Below the pieces are notes generated by a model, which made no database searches, had not been told where the DNA came from, and saw only the letters and a list, made by a program, of their open reading frames with translations. Shown here one piece after another: positions 44,221-53,088 of a stretch of 64,000 bases of DNA. A program made the position numbers and the translations under genes. This DNA is from Mangrovimicrobium sediminis (GTDB lineage Bacteria; Pseudomonadota; Gammaproteobacteria; Pseudomonadales; Halieaceae). Positions within the stretch are counted from its first letter, which is position 1. Each line of letters starts with the position of its first letter. The DNA is taken from assembly GCF_004745945.1 (NCBI RefSeq), contig NZ_SRLE01000007.1, positions 124,001 through 188,000 of the forward strand, written 5' to 3'.

Positions 44221-44661
44221 ATGAGCAATACCAGCGACGCCGCAGGCGGCGAACTGTCCGGGCGCGTCCTGCGCCTTATCGAATGCATGCACGGCCTGGT
44301 CCAGCGCGGCAAGCGCGACGGCGATGTCGAGGTAGACGACTGGCTAGCGCTGGCGGACATCGTGGAGATCGAGGGCTTCGAGCGTATCGGCCCGTTTCAC
44401 GATGCGCTGGACTGGCAGGGTTACACCGAGATGCTCACCGGCTGGGTCAACAACACCGAGGGCTGGGACCCGGTGGTGAAGCAGGTCAGCGAGGCCGGCG
44501 ACACGGTCTTCGTACAGTGCGAGGAGATGCTCACCCAGGGCGACGAGGTGGTGCCGTTCTATTCGCTGTCCATGTACCGCTTCAACCCCGCTGGCAAGAT
44601 CTGTCACATCGGCGTCTACATGCAGCAGACCCATGTCTACGATCCCGACGCCGCCGCCTGA
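44221..44661 (+). CDS. SnoaL/NTF2-like domain protein
   Basis: A 146-residue protein of the cone-shaped NTF2 fold (WLALADIVEIEGFERIGPFHDALDWQGY, then CEEMLTQGDEVVPFYSLSMYRF). Such proteins include ketosteroid-isomerase, polyketide cyclase and dehydratase-like enzymes as well as inert binders. A second SnoaL-like protein is encoded at 46530. ATG at 44221; weak ribosome site. It is convergent with the EthD-like gene. Confidence 0.7.
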   Translation: MSNTSDAAGGELSGRVLRLIECMHGLVQRGKRDGDVEVDDWLALADIVEIEGFERIGPFHDALDWQGYTEMLTGWVNNTEGWDPVVKQVSEAGDTVFVQCEEMLTQGDEVVPFYSLSMYRFNPAGKICHIGVYMQQTHVYDPDAAA

Positions 44662-44691
44662 CGCTGCGCGCTGCAGCCGCACCTGATCTGG

Positions 44692-45465
44692 CTAGGGCAG
44701 GTAGCGGTCCCACTCGTAGGGCACCACGCAATGGAACGGCGCGGCCAGCAGGGGGCGTGCCGTGCCCTCGGCCCAGCGCGCTTCCAGCAGCGGGCGCAGG
44801 GTGCCGGCGGTGGCCGCCGGGTCCTCGTCGAGGAACAGCAGGGTGAGTTTCTGGCCGGCGGCGATCCCGGCGAGATCGCAGTCGAAGGAGGTCGCGTGGT
44901 AGATGCCGGCGACGCCGTCGAGCGCGGGCAGTGCCAGCGGCGGTGCCGCGCCTTCTTCCAGCAGCAGGTACAGGCCGCGTACCGGGTACCAGGGCAGCAC
45001 GTCGCGACCGGTGCGAATACGCGGCGCCGCCTGTGCGCCATCCAGCGTGTAGGCGCCACGATTGACCGGCGGCATGATGAACGGCGAGCGCCCGGCCTGG
45101 TTGAGTGCCACCGCCAGGTCGTAGAACTCCTTCATGCCGGCATCGCGGCCGGCGAAAAAATAGAACATGGCGTGATCGACGCATTCGTAGCCGTCACAGC
45201 CCGCGGCCCGGGCGGTGCGACAGGCCGGCGTCGAGACCACCCGCAGCGAGGTGCGCAGGGTGCGCAGGCGCTGTTGCTCGGGACGGTGGTCGAGGCTGTG
45301 CCAGCGCAGGTAGTCGGCGTCGTAGCCCTCGGGGTGGCGCTTGGACATCGATACATAGAGCGTGTCGATATCGCTGTGGCCGGTGGCGAGAATGTCGGGG
45401 GCCTCGTCGGAGGGCGTGCCCACCGCGTCGCTGTAGTAGTTGCGGGTAGTGTCGTGATCGTCCAT
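44692..45465 (-). CDS. Unrecognised protein with EthD-like dimeric alpha/beta-barrel segment
   Basis: A 257-residue protein without a confident family. GYDADYLRWHSLDHRPEQQRL resembles the start of EthD-type dimeric alpha/beta barrels, and the rest may form a second barrel half (GIYHATSFDCDLAGIAAGQKL). No signal peptide or membrane segment. The start at 45465 shares one base with the stop of the epimerase gene (TGATG), so the two are coupled; longer versions of the frame lie antisense inside that gene. EthD-like proteins often accompany monooxygenase or polyketide-tailoring genes. Confidence 0.6.
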   Translation of the reverse strand: MDDHDTTRNYYSDAVGTPSDEAPDILATGHSDIDTLYVSMSKRHPEGYDADYLRWHSLDHRPEQQRLRTLRTSLRVVSTPACRTARAAGCDGYECVDHAMFYFFAGRDAGMKEFYDLAVALNQAGRSPFIMPPVNRGAYTLDGAQAAPRIRTGRDVLPWYPVRGLYLLLEEGAAPPLALPALDGVAGIYHATSFDCDLAGIAAGQKLTLLFLDEDPAATAGTLRPLLEARWAEGTARPLLAAPFHCVVPYEWDRYLP

Positions 45466-46370
45466 CAGTCGTCCGCCAGGGTCAGCTCGGGGTGCAGCGC
45501 CTCGACCATGCGGCGCATGCCCTCGCGCCAGGGCACGCGAGTTTCGCCCAGGGTGGCGTGCATCAGCGTGGTGTCGGGCCACAAGGGCGTGTGAGTCTGC
45601 TCGGTGTACTCGAACAACGGTTCGCGGCCGACCAGCTTGCCGAGATATGCGCAGTAGTCCTCAATGCTCACGGTTTCGCTGCCCGACCAGTTGACCGTCA
45701 GCGGCGGCGTGGCGGCGCATTGCATGGCGCGGATGCCGAGCTCGACGTAGTCGTCCTCGTAGATCGGGTTGTAGTTGTTCGGGCCGCCGGGGTACAGGCG
45801 GATGGGCCGGCCGTCGAGAATTGCCTGCAGGCGGTCGGCGGGGGCGCCGCCGAGGGGGCCGTAGGTCGAGCAGATGCGGATGATGCACAGCGGCACGGCG
45901 TATTGTTCTGCCACCCAGCCGCACACGGCCTCGCCGGCGATCTTGGAAAAGCTGTAGTTGGCGCGGTCGGGCACGCCGGGCGGGTCGTCCTCGCGCAGCG
46001 GACGCTGGCCCTGGTAGCCGTAGATCGAGCCGGTGGAGCAGTAGACAAAGCCTTTGGCAGCGCGGCAATGGTGCAGCAACTGGCCGGAGTTGTGGGCGTT
46101 GGTGCGCACGCAGTCGCGCCAGGCGCCGAGCCCGGGGTCGACAGCGGCGTGGAACACGTAGCTGAAATCCCCCGGCAGCGCGCTGAAATCGCCGCTGGCG
46201 AAGTCCAGGGGCAGCGGCCGGATGCCCGCCGCCTGCAGGCGTGCGCTGTCCGCCGGGTCGCGCAGCCGGGCGACTCCCCAGACCTCGTTGTCCGCGGCCA
46301 GGGCGCGGGCAATGGGAAAGGCGATCTTGCCGGTGACACCGGTGACCAGGATTTTTTCGTTCTTCAACAC
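45465..46370 (-). CDS. NAD-dependent epimerase/dehydratase (extended SDR)
   Basis: A 301-residue extended short-chain dehydrogenase. VTGVTGKIAFPIARAL is the Rossmann GxxGxxG-type loop, and YSFSKIAGE is the YxxxK catalytic motif after the STGSIYG strand. Family members act on nucleotide sugars, 3beta-hydroxysteroids or terpenoid alcohols. It leads a two-gene operon with the EthD-like protein from a promoter with a perfect TATAAT. Context favours a catabolic, not sugar, substrate. Confidence 0.9.
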   Translation of the reverse strand: MLKNEKILVTGVTGKIAFPIARALAADNEVWGVARLRDPADSARLQAAGIRPLPLDFASGDFSALPGDFSYVFHAAVDPGLGAWRDCVRTNAHNSGQLLHHCRAAKGFVYCSTGSIYGYQGQRPLREDDPPGVPDRANYSFSKIAGEAVCGWVAEQYAVPLCIIRICSTYGPLGGAPADRLQAILDGRPIRLYPGGPNNYNPIYEDDYVELGIRAMQCAATPPLTVNWSGSETVSIEDYCAYLGKLVGREPLFEYTEQTHTPLWPDTTLMHATLGETRVPWREGMRRMVEALHPELTLADD

Positions 46371-46396
46371 GGGAGGGACTTCCGCTGGTGACGTCT

Positions 46397-46423
46397 ATTA
46401 TAGTTAAGTGATCACCTGGCCAA
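46397..46423 (-). promoter_or_regulatory. Promoter with operator-like dyad for the epimerase operon
   Basis: On the minus strand a consensus -10 TATAAT (46402-46397) lies about 27 nt before the epimerase start at 46370. TTGGCC (46423-46418) is a possible -35 at a short 15-nt spacing. GTGATCAC (46408-46415), a perfect palindrome, fills the spacer and would suit a repressor or activator site. Confidence 0.55.
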
Positions 46424-46529
46424 TTTAGCCCGGCGTGCCCGAATTGTCCACAGCGGCAAGCGCATGGCACTTACCTTCTCACCCTGGCCGCGCCGCGAGT
46501 GGCAAGGCCTACAGACCCGGGAGAACACC

Positions 46530-47012
46530 ATGACCCTGGAGGAAATGCTCGACCGCGAGTGCATCCGTCGCACCCTGGCGCGCTATACCACTGCGGGCGA
46601 CCGCCTGCGCCTTGAGCCGTTCCTGTCGGTGTTTACCGAGGACGCGGTCCTCGAGAGCGAGGGGGTGCCCGAGGCCGACGCCTTTCGCTACCAGGGGCGC
46701 GCGCAGATCGCCGGCTGGATCACGCGCTGGACCGAGCGCGCGGATGATGCACAGGCGCCGACCCACGCGGCGAGCTTTGTGCGACACCACCTGTCCACCA
46801 GCGATGTTGAGTTCACCGCCCCGGACACCGCGCGCGGCCGCACCTACTGGACGGCCTACACCGATATCGGCCCCGATCACGGCGGCTATTATCTGGACAT
46901 ATTCAGGCGTTGCGGCGATGAATGGCTGATCGCCCACCGCCGTGTGCGACTCGACTGGCGGGCGCAAAACAGCCTGTTTCGCACCGCTATTTCGCGCTCG
47001 CGCGAAGTGTGA
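46530..47012 (+). CDS. SnoaL-like domain protein
   Basis: A 160-residue NTF2-fold protein (DRECIRRTLARYTTAGDRLRLEPFLSVF, TEDAVLESEG, then FRRCGDEWLIAHRRVRLDW). It is typical of SnoaL_4-type proteins found with aromatic and steroid catabolic genes. ATG 46530 follows CGGGAG; the longer frame from 46464 is unsupported. It lies 149 nt before a TonB receptor on the same strand. Confidence 0.85.
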   Translation: MTLEEMLDRECIRRTLARYTTAGDRLRLEPFLSVFTEDAVLESEGVPEADAFRYQGRAQIAGWITRWTERADDAQAPTHAASFVRHHLSTSDVEFTAPDTARGRTYWTAYTDIGPDHGGYYLDIFRRCGDEWLIAHRRVRLDWRAQNSLFRTAISRSREV

Positions 47013-47161
47013 GACGCATTCAAGTTATTGAACAGCACTGCTGTCTAGAGCGACTGGTAAAATCTATCAGCTTTTGGGGGTGTATTTTCCCACCGATCGT
47101 ATATTCTAGGCCGGTCAAGCTTTGACGTAATACCCATAATTCCAATAACGGGAGAAGCACT

Positions 47162-49564
47162 GTGAAGCCTTGGTACTACACTACACTTTTGTATGCATCC
47201 ACCGCCGCGCTGAGCGCGGGACTCGCACCGAACACGTTCGCCCAGGGGGATTCCTCCGGCCGCGCCAACGCGATGACGCTCGAAGAAGTGATCGTCACCG
47301 CCCGGCGCCGGGAAGAATTCATCCAGGACGTTCCGGTGTCCCTGACGGTGTTCAACCAGAAGCAACTGGACGCCGCCAACATCACCAACCCGGGTGAACT
47401 GGCGACCTACACGCCGAACCTGTCAGCCAACGCGCGCTTCGGCGGCGACAACACCACCTTCGCGATCCGCGGTTTCTCGCAGGAACTGCGTACCACCGCG
47501 TCGGTGGGCGTGTACTTCGCCGAAGTGGTCGCGCTGCGCGGCGCCAACTCGCAGCAGTCCGGTGACGGCGCCACCCCCGGCGACCTGTTCGACCTGGAAA
47601 ACGTCCAGGTACTGAAGGGCCCGACCGGTACGCTGTTCGGCCGCAACACCACGGGTGGTGCGGTGCTGCTGACACCCAAGCGTCCCACCGACGAGTTCGA
47701 GGGCTATGTCGAGGGCTCCGTGGGCAACTACGACATGCTGCGTGGCCAGGCGGTATTGAACGTGCCGATCACCGACAGCTTCAAGATGCGCTTCGGTATC
47801 GATCACAGCGAACGCGATGGTTACCTGGACAACATTTCCGGCATTGGCCCGGACAACTTCGCCGACCAGGACTACACCGCCTATCGCGTGAGCGCCCTGT
47901 GGGAGATCACCGACAGCCTGGAGAACTACACCATCGTGCGTGGCTCCGAGTCGTCCAACAACGGTTACCCCGCCTCGCTGATCGATTGCAACCCAGAGCA
48001 GCCGCTCGGTCTGATCTTCTGCCAGGCCGACCTCGATAACCGTCGTGCCACGGGCAACGACGGCTTCTACGACGTCTACAGCTTCGTGCCCAACCCGGTC
48101 AACGAGCAGGACATGTGGCAGGCGATCAACACCACCACCTGGGAAATCACCGACGACCTGCTGGTGAAGAATATCCTGGCCTTCGGCGCCCTCGAGACCA
48201 AGCAGCGCTCGTCCATCTACGGCAGTGACTGGCGCTTCGGCGGCGAGCAGTTCATCTTCCAGCAGGTGGGTCTGGCCAACAACTTCCCGACCACCGACCA
48301 GGAAACCTTTGTCTGGGAACTGCAACTCCAGGGTTCTGGCCTGGACGACACCCTGACCTGGCAGGCGGGCCTGTACTACGAGGATAGCGAACCCGGCGGC
48401 GACTACGGTGCGCAGTCTCCGGCACTGATCATCTGCGACCAGAGCACTATCACCGGTGACCCGGAGAATTTCCAGTGTAACAACCCGCTGGGTGCAGGCG
48501 CGGTGCAGAGCGTGCCGGGTGGTGTCGAGTACACCAACATGGCGATCTACGGCCAGGCCACCTACGAGTTCACCGATACCCTCGCGCTGACCGTCGGCCT
48601 GCGTTACACGGACGACGAGACCAAGGGCTACACCAACGAGACCATCTACTACTTTCCGTCAGTGCCTCCGGGCCAGTTGTCCGGCTACGTCGATACCCTG
48701 GTGGAGACCCGCACGCCGGAGTCCAGCAGTGACGAGCCGACATGGATGATCGACCTGGACTACAAGCCCACGGATGACCTGCTGGTGTACGGTAAGTACA
48801 GCAAGGGTTATCGCCAGGGCAGCGTGAACATCGGCGGCTCTTCGGGCCTCGACGTACACGGCCCGGAAACCGTGGATACCTTCGAGATCGGTAGCAAGAG
48901 CAGCTTCTACGGCGCCATGCCCGCCACCCTGAACGTCGCCGTGTTCTACAACGACTTCCAGGACCAGCAGGTGCAGTACGGCTACTTCAAGCCCACCGGC
49001 GTCGGTACCACCGCGATCGTCAACGCCGGTTCCTCCACCATCTACGGTGCGGAAATCGAGGCCACGCTGCAGCTGACGGAGAACCTGATCCTGAACGCCA
49101 GCTATGCGTACCTCGACTCCGAGGTGGACGAGCTGATCTTCCCGGACTTCCCGCCGAACGCCGTGGCCACCGAGCCGACCACCACCACCGCCGAGGGCGA
49201 ACCGCTGTCCTTCGCACCGGAGCACACCGCGGTGATCACCGGTGTCTGGTTGCTGCCGTTCGACGCAGAATGGGGTGACATGAAGCTGTCCGCCACCTAC
49301 GTCTACACCGACGAGCAGCAGGCGGTGTCCGAGGAATCCTCGATCTACGCGACCCTGGATTCCTACGACCTGTGGAACTTCAACTACAGCTGGGAAGGTA
49401 TCTTCGGTACCGGTGTCGATCTCGCCGCCTTCGTGACCAACGCGACGGACGAGGAGTACGTCACCTACGTTACCGGCAACTGGAACAGTGGCTTCGAATT
49501 TGGCCAGGTGGGCATGCCGCGCATGTACGGCGCGCGTATCCGCTACAACTTCGGCGTCAACTAA
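47162..49564 (+). CDS. TonB-dependent outer-membrane receptor
   Basis: An 800-residue receptor with signal peptide, TonB box LEEVIVTARR, plug with VLKGPTGTLFGRNTTGGAV, and a beta-barrel ending in YNFGVN rather than a terminal aromatic. GTG 47162 follows CGGGAGAAG. Neither a Fur box nor a riboswitch is visible upstream. Its place between SnoaL and P450 genes suggests uptake of the hydrophobic compound metabolised by this locus, as for the receptors in sphingomonad and Cellvibrionales catabolic clusters; that is inference. A strong terminator follows. Confidence 0.93.
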   Translation: MKPWYYTTLLYASTAALSAGLAPNTFAQGDSSGRANAMTLEEVIVTARRREEFIQDVPVSLTVFNQKQLDAANITNPGELATYTPNLSANARFGGDNTTFAIRGFSQELRTTASVGVYFAEVVALRGANSQQSGDGATPGDLFDLENVQVLKGPTGTLFGRNTTGGAVLLTPKRPTDEFEGYVEGSVGNYDMLRGQAVLNVPITDSFKMRFGIDHSERDGYLDNISGIGPDNFADQDYTAYRVSALWEITDSLENYTIVRGSESSNNGYPASLIDCNPEQPLGLIFCQADLDNRRATGNDGFYDVYSFVPNPVNEQDMWQAINTTTWEITDDLLVKNILAFGALETKQRSSIYGSDWRFGGEQFIFQQVGLANNFPTTDQETFVWELQLQGSGLDDTLTWQAGLYYEDSEPGGDYGAQSPALIICDQSTITGDPENFQCNNPLGAGAVQSVPGGVEYTNMAIYGQATYEFTDTLALTVGLRYTDDETKGYTNETIYYFPSVPPGQLSGYVDTLVETRTPESSSDEPTWMIDLDYKPTDDLLVYGKYSKGYRQGSVNIGGSSGLDVHGPETVDTFEIGSKSSFYGAMPATLNVAVFYNDFQDQQVQYGYFKPTGVGTTAIVNAGSSTIYGAEIEATLQLTENLILNASYAYLDSEVDELIFPDFPPNAVATEPTTTTAEGEPLSFAPEHTAVITGVWLLPFDAEWGDMKLSATYVYTDEQQAVSEESSIYATLDSYDLWNFNYSWEGIFGTGVDLAAFVTNATDEEYVTYVTGNWNSGFEFGQVGMPRMYGARIRYNFGVN

Positions 49565-49577
49565 GCTGTCTCCCCGA

Positions 49578-49610
49578 AAGCGCCCGCCTTGCGGCGGGCG
49601 CTTTTTTTTT
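49578..49610 (+). terminator. Intrinsic terminator after the TonB receptor
   Basis: AAGCGCCCGCC (49578-49588), loop TTGC and GGCGGGCGCTT (49593-49603) form an 11-bp stem that runs into an unbroken T-tract. It separates the receptor from the P450 genes. Confidence 0.95.
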
Positions 49611-49754
49611 GCCTGCGGCATTGCCACCCCAGTCATTTTTTATGGCGTTGTTTGCCCCTGTCGGGATGGCAGTCGCTTCCACAATCGCTAAAATGGGCGG
49701 ATACCCTCGCAGCAGGGTAGCCGTACCCGTACCTGGACGTCCTTGGAGAGAGTT

Positions 49755-51011
49755 ATGTCTACCGCCCCCAGCATGAGCCCCGCCACGCCCAAACCCGACC
49801 ACGTGCCGGATTCCCTGGTCTACGACTTCGACATGTTTGCCGACCCGGGCATGCTCGCCGGCGGCCACGATCGCGCGCTGGAGCTGGTCAAGGAAGCGCC
49901 GCCGATTTTCTGGACGCCGCGCCAGGGCGGCCACTGGGTGCTGGCCGGCCACAACGCGATCTTCGAGGCCTCGCGCGATATCGACCGTTTCAGCAATGCC
50001 ATGGTCTCCTACGAGCAGATCCAGGAGATCCAGGCCTCCATGCCGCCGGACGCCCCCAAGCTGCTGATTCCCGCGCCGATCACCTACGACCCGCCGCACC
50101 ACGCCGTGTACCGCTCGCCGCTGCAGAAGGCGTTCTCGCCCAAGGCGATGGCCGAGTCCAAGGAATCCATCGTCAAGCTGGCCCGCGACCTGATCGAGGC
50201 GGTCAAGGCCGACGGTCACTGCGAGTTCATCTCGGCGGTCGCCGAGCCGATGCCGGTGACGTTCTTCCTGCGCATTTTCGGCCTGCCCGAAGAGAAGCAG
50301 CTCGAGTATCGCGCGCTGGTCAAGGAGCATTTCTCAGCCTCTACCGACAAGGACCCGGGCCGCATCCAGGCGCGCCTGCGGCATGTCGCCGCGGTGATGT
50401 ACGACACCATCATAGACCGCAAGGACAACCCCAAAGACGACCTCATTTCCCTGCTCTGGCAGTCCGAGTTCAACGGCAAGCCGGCGACCCTGAACGACCT
50501 GGAGAACTACGCGGTGATGCTGTTCACCGCCGGCCTGGATACCGTGGTCAACGGCATGGCCCTGGGCGCCGTACACCTGGCCCGCGACCCGGCGCTGCAG
50601 GCGGAACTGCGCGCCGACCCGTCGAAGATCCCGCAGGCCACCGAGGAACTGCTGCGCCGCTACACCTTCACCGTGCCGCCGCGCTTCGTGCGCGAGGATA
50701 CCGAGTTCCAGGGCGCGGCCATGAAAAAGGGTGAGATGGCAGTGCTCATGCTGCCCACCGGCGACCTCGACCCGAGCGAGTACCCGGAGCCCGAAGAATT
50801 CCGCCTCAACCGCGAGGGCAAGGCCCACATCGCCTTCGGCGCCGGCCCGCACCGCTGCCTGGGCTCGCACCTGGCGCGCATCGAGCTGAACATCGTCTAC
50901 GAGGAAATGCTCAAGATGCTGCCGGAGTTCCGCCTGGATGCCGACAAGCCGCTGCACTACCACGGCGGCCACGTCTGGGGGCCGGAGGAAGTGCACCTGC
51001 GCTGGGACTGA
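49755..51011 (+). CDS. Cytochrome P450, CYP101 (P450cam)-like
   Basis: A 418-residue P450 resembling P450cam along its length: VPDSLVYDFDMF at the N-terminus, GGHW, the I-helix AGLDTVVNG (259-267; Asp262-Thr263 as Asp251-Thr252 of P450cam), TEELLRRY for ExxR, and haem Cys368 in FGAGPHRCLG. P450cam-type enzymes hydroxylate terpenoids and norisoprenoids with a putidaredoxin-type donor, and one such ferredoxin is encoded at 36844. ATG 49755 follows GGAGAGAG; an upstream TTG at 49743 is less likely. Confidence 0.95.
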   Translation: MSTAPSMSPATPKPDHVPDSLVYDFDMFADPGMLAGGHDRALELVKEAPPIFWTPRQGGHWVLAGHNAIFEASRDIDRFSNAMVSYEQIQEIQASMPPDAPKLLIPAPITYDPPHHAVYRSPLQKAFSPKAMAESKESIVKLARDLIEAVKADGHCEFISAVAEPMPVTFFLRIFGLPEEKQLEYRALVKEHFSASTDKDPGRIQARLRHVAAVMYDTIIDRKDNPKDDLISLLWQSEFNGKPATLNDLENYAVMLFTAGLDTVVNGMALGAVHLARDPALQAELRADPSKIPQATEELLRRYTFTVPPRFVREDTEFQGAAMKKGEMAVLMLPTGDLDPSEYPEPEEFRLNREGKAHIAFGAGPHRCLGSHLARIELNIVYEEMLKMLPEFRLDADKPLHYHGGHVWGPEEVHLRWD

Positions 51012-51037
51012 CCAGCGCCGCCGGTTAACGGCCCCTC

Positions 51038-51072
51038 GCGCCCGCGCCGCCGTCAGCGACGCGGGCGCTTTG
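51038..51072 (+). terminator. Terminator-like hairpin between the two P450 genes
   Basis: GCGCCCGCG (51038-51046) and CGCGGGCGC (51060-51068) form a 9-bp stem with a 13-nt loop followed by TTTGGTTT. It would partly uncouple the two P450 genes. Confidence 0.6.
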
Positions 51073-51179
51073 GTTTCAAAACACCTGTTTTTGCCTTGTC
51101 CGCGCAGCTTGCCTAACCTGCGGCTTGCGCTCCACCCGGTGCGCCTGTCTTCATGCGCTGGCCAACAGGTTGAATAACA

Positions 51180-52427
51180 ATGCAAACGCCCGAGCAACTG
51201 GACCTGGCCTACATGGCCATGGAATCCCGCGAATTTTCCGACAATCCCTTCCCCCATTTCGACGCGGCCCGTGAGCGCCACCCGTGGCTGGCGCGCTGCG
51301 CTTTCGGCGTGGTGGTGCACGAGTTCCAGGCCATCCAGGACCTGCTGATCCAGGACGACAAGATGTGCTCGGACCAGGAGGGCGTGGTGGCCGCCATGCA
51401 GGCCGAGGGTACGCCCTGGGGGCGCTTCCAGGTGGAGAGCATCCTGGGCCGCTCCGGCGACAGCCACAAGCGCATCCGCGACGTGGTTGCGCCCATGTTC
51501 ACGCCGCGCGAGGCGAACAAGAACCGGCAGCTGATGCGCGACGTGGTCAGCATGGTGCTCGACGAGTGGGCGCCGAAGGGTGAATTCGATTTCGAGGAGT
51601 TCGCCTCCTACTTCCCGGTGTCGGTGATGACCGCGATGATCGGTGCACCGCTGGACGCCATCCCGCGGCTGCGCCAGTCGATGGAGGACCTTGGCCTGAG
51701 CTTCAGCATGGACCTGGCGCACATGCCTGCACTGCAGGCGGCGGTGGGCACCATGGACGACTTCGTTCGCGACCTGGTGGCGCGGCGCCGGGCCGGGGAG
51801 CGCCCCGGCGATGAGCCGGATCTGCTGGATACGCTGCTGGCAGCGGTGGCGGCGGGGCAGTTGGCAGACGACGAGGTCTACAACCTGTTGATCTTCCTGT
51901 TCGTCGCCGGCTACGACACGTCCAAGAATATTCTCACCCTGGCCATGTACTCGCTGCTCGAGCACCCGGATATCTACCAGCGCTGTGCCAGCGACTACGA
52001 GTACTGCAGCAAGGTCATCGAGGAGACCTTCCGCCTCAACAGCCCGGCGACCATCCCGCGGCGCCTGCAGGAGGACATCGTCTACCGCGACGTGCTGCTG
52101 GAGAAGGACTCCATGCTGTTCTTCACCGTCGGCATGTCCGGGCGCGACCCGCGCGCCTTCGAGCGCCCCGATGTTTTCGACCCGGACCGCGAGAAGAAGA
52201 ACTACCGGCACATGGCCTTCGGCCGCGGCGTGCATCTGTGCCTGGGACAGTACATTGCCCGCGCCCAGCTGCAGGAGGGCCTGCACCTGATCGCCCAGCG
52301 CCTGCGCAACCCGGTGCTGGCGGGGGAGATCGGCCACCGGCCATTCTTCGGTGTGTGGGGCCTGCGCGGCCTGCCAATTCGCTTCGAGCCGGCACCGGAC
52401 AGCGCGCTGGAGCGTTCGATTGCCTGA
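51180..52427 (+). CDS. Cytochrome P450, paralogue of the one at 17934
   Basis: A 415-residue P450. I-helix AGYDTS (243-248), ExxR ETFR (282-285), haem Cys354 in FGRGVHLCLG. Numbering stays collinear with the protein at 17934 to about residue 340 and both end with the HRPFFGVWGL/WRPFFGVWGL segment, so they arose by duplication. ATG 51180 has no strong ribosome site. It is followed by a TetR gene that may regulate this P450 pair. Confidence 0.95.
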   Translation: MQTPEQLDLAYMAMESREFSDNPFPHFDAARERHPWLARCAFGVVVHEFQAIQDLLIQDDKMCSDQEGVVAAMQAEGTPWGRFQVESILGRSGDSHKRIRDVVAPMFTPREANKNRQLMRDVVSMVLDEWAPKGEFDFEEFASYFPVSVMTAMIGAPLDAIPRLRQSMEDLGLSFSMDLAHMPALQAAVGTMDDFVRDLVARRRAGERPGDEPDLLDTLLAAVAAGQLADDEVYNLLIFLFVAGYDTSKNILTLAMYSLLEHPDIYQRCASDYEYCSKVIEETFRLNSPATIPRRLQEDIVYRDVLLEKDSMLFFTVGMSGRDPRAFERPDVFDPDREKKNYRHMAFGRGVHLCLGQYIARAQLQEGLHLIAQRLRNPVLAGEIGHRPFFGVWGLRGLPIRFEPAPDSALERSIA

Positions 52428-52518
52428 GTGGGGGCAAAACCGCGCGGCACACGGTAGAATTGCCCGGACATTAACCGGCCCGGGCATCGACCGCCGGGCC
52501 TCTCGGGTAAAGGGCGCC

Positions 52519-53088
52519 ATGCAACCGGAAGAACTGGAATCGCGCAGGCAGGGGGTGGCCCGTGTGGCGGCGGAGCTGATCGCGCGGGAAGGCCTCGAAG
52601 CGGCTACCGTGCGCCGTATCGCCGCGGAACTCGGCTGCAGCACCACCATGATCACGCACTACTTCAACGACAAGGAAGAAGTGCTCCTGCTCGCCTACCA
52701 GCACATTGCCCAGCAGGGCGCCGACCGCGTGCAGGACGCCCTGCGGCGCCACCCGGACGATCTCGCCGAGGTGATGGTGTCGATGGCTGCCGTCGGCGCC
52801 GAGGCCCTGAGCCGCTGGCGCGTGTACCTGGCGTTTCGCGAGCGCGCCTCCTACGACACGGTGTTCGCCGCCGAGCAGCGGCGCTGGGTGGAACACACCC
52901 TGGATACGGTGACTGAACTGGTGCGCGGCCGCTGCCGGGAAGAGGACAGCGCTCGTGAGACGGCGCAGTTACTGATTGCGCTGGTCCACGGTATTGCCCT
53001 GCAGACCCTGTTCGACCCCGACCTGTGGCCCGAGGCGGCTATCCGCGCCGCCCTGCACAGCCAGGTGCGCCACCTGCTCAGCGATTGA
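52519..53088 (+). CDS. TetR-family transcriptional regulator (BetI-like)
   Basis: A 189-residue regulator. VARVAAELIAREGLEAATVRRIAAELGCSTTMITHYFNDKEEVL is the complete N-terminal helix-turn-helix region (about 10-50), close in pattern to BetI-type repressors. The start is ATG 52519 after GGG; upstream extension is in the P450 3' region. Its last 11 bp overlap the convergent antiporter gene. Confidence 0.9.
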   Translation: MQPEELESRRQGVARVAAELIAREGLEAATVRRIAAELGCSTTMITHYFNDKEEVLLLAYQHIAQQGADRVQDALRRHPDDLAEVMVSMAAVGAEALSRWRVYLAFRERASYDTVFAAEQRRWVEHTLDTVTELVRGRCREEDSARETAQLLIALVHGIALQTLFDPDLWPEAAIRAALHSQVRHLLSD

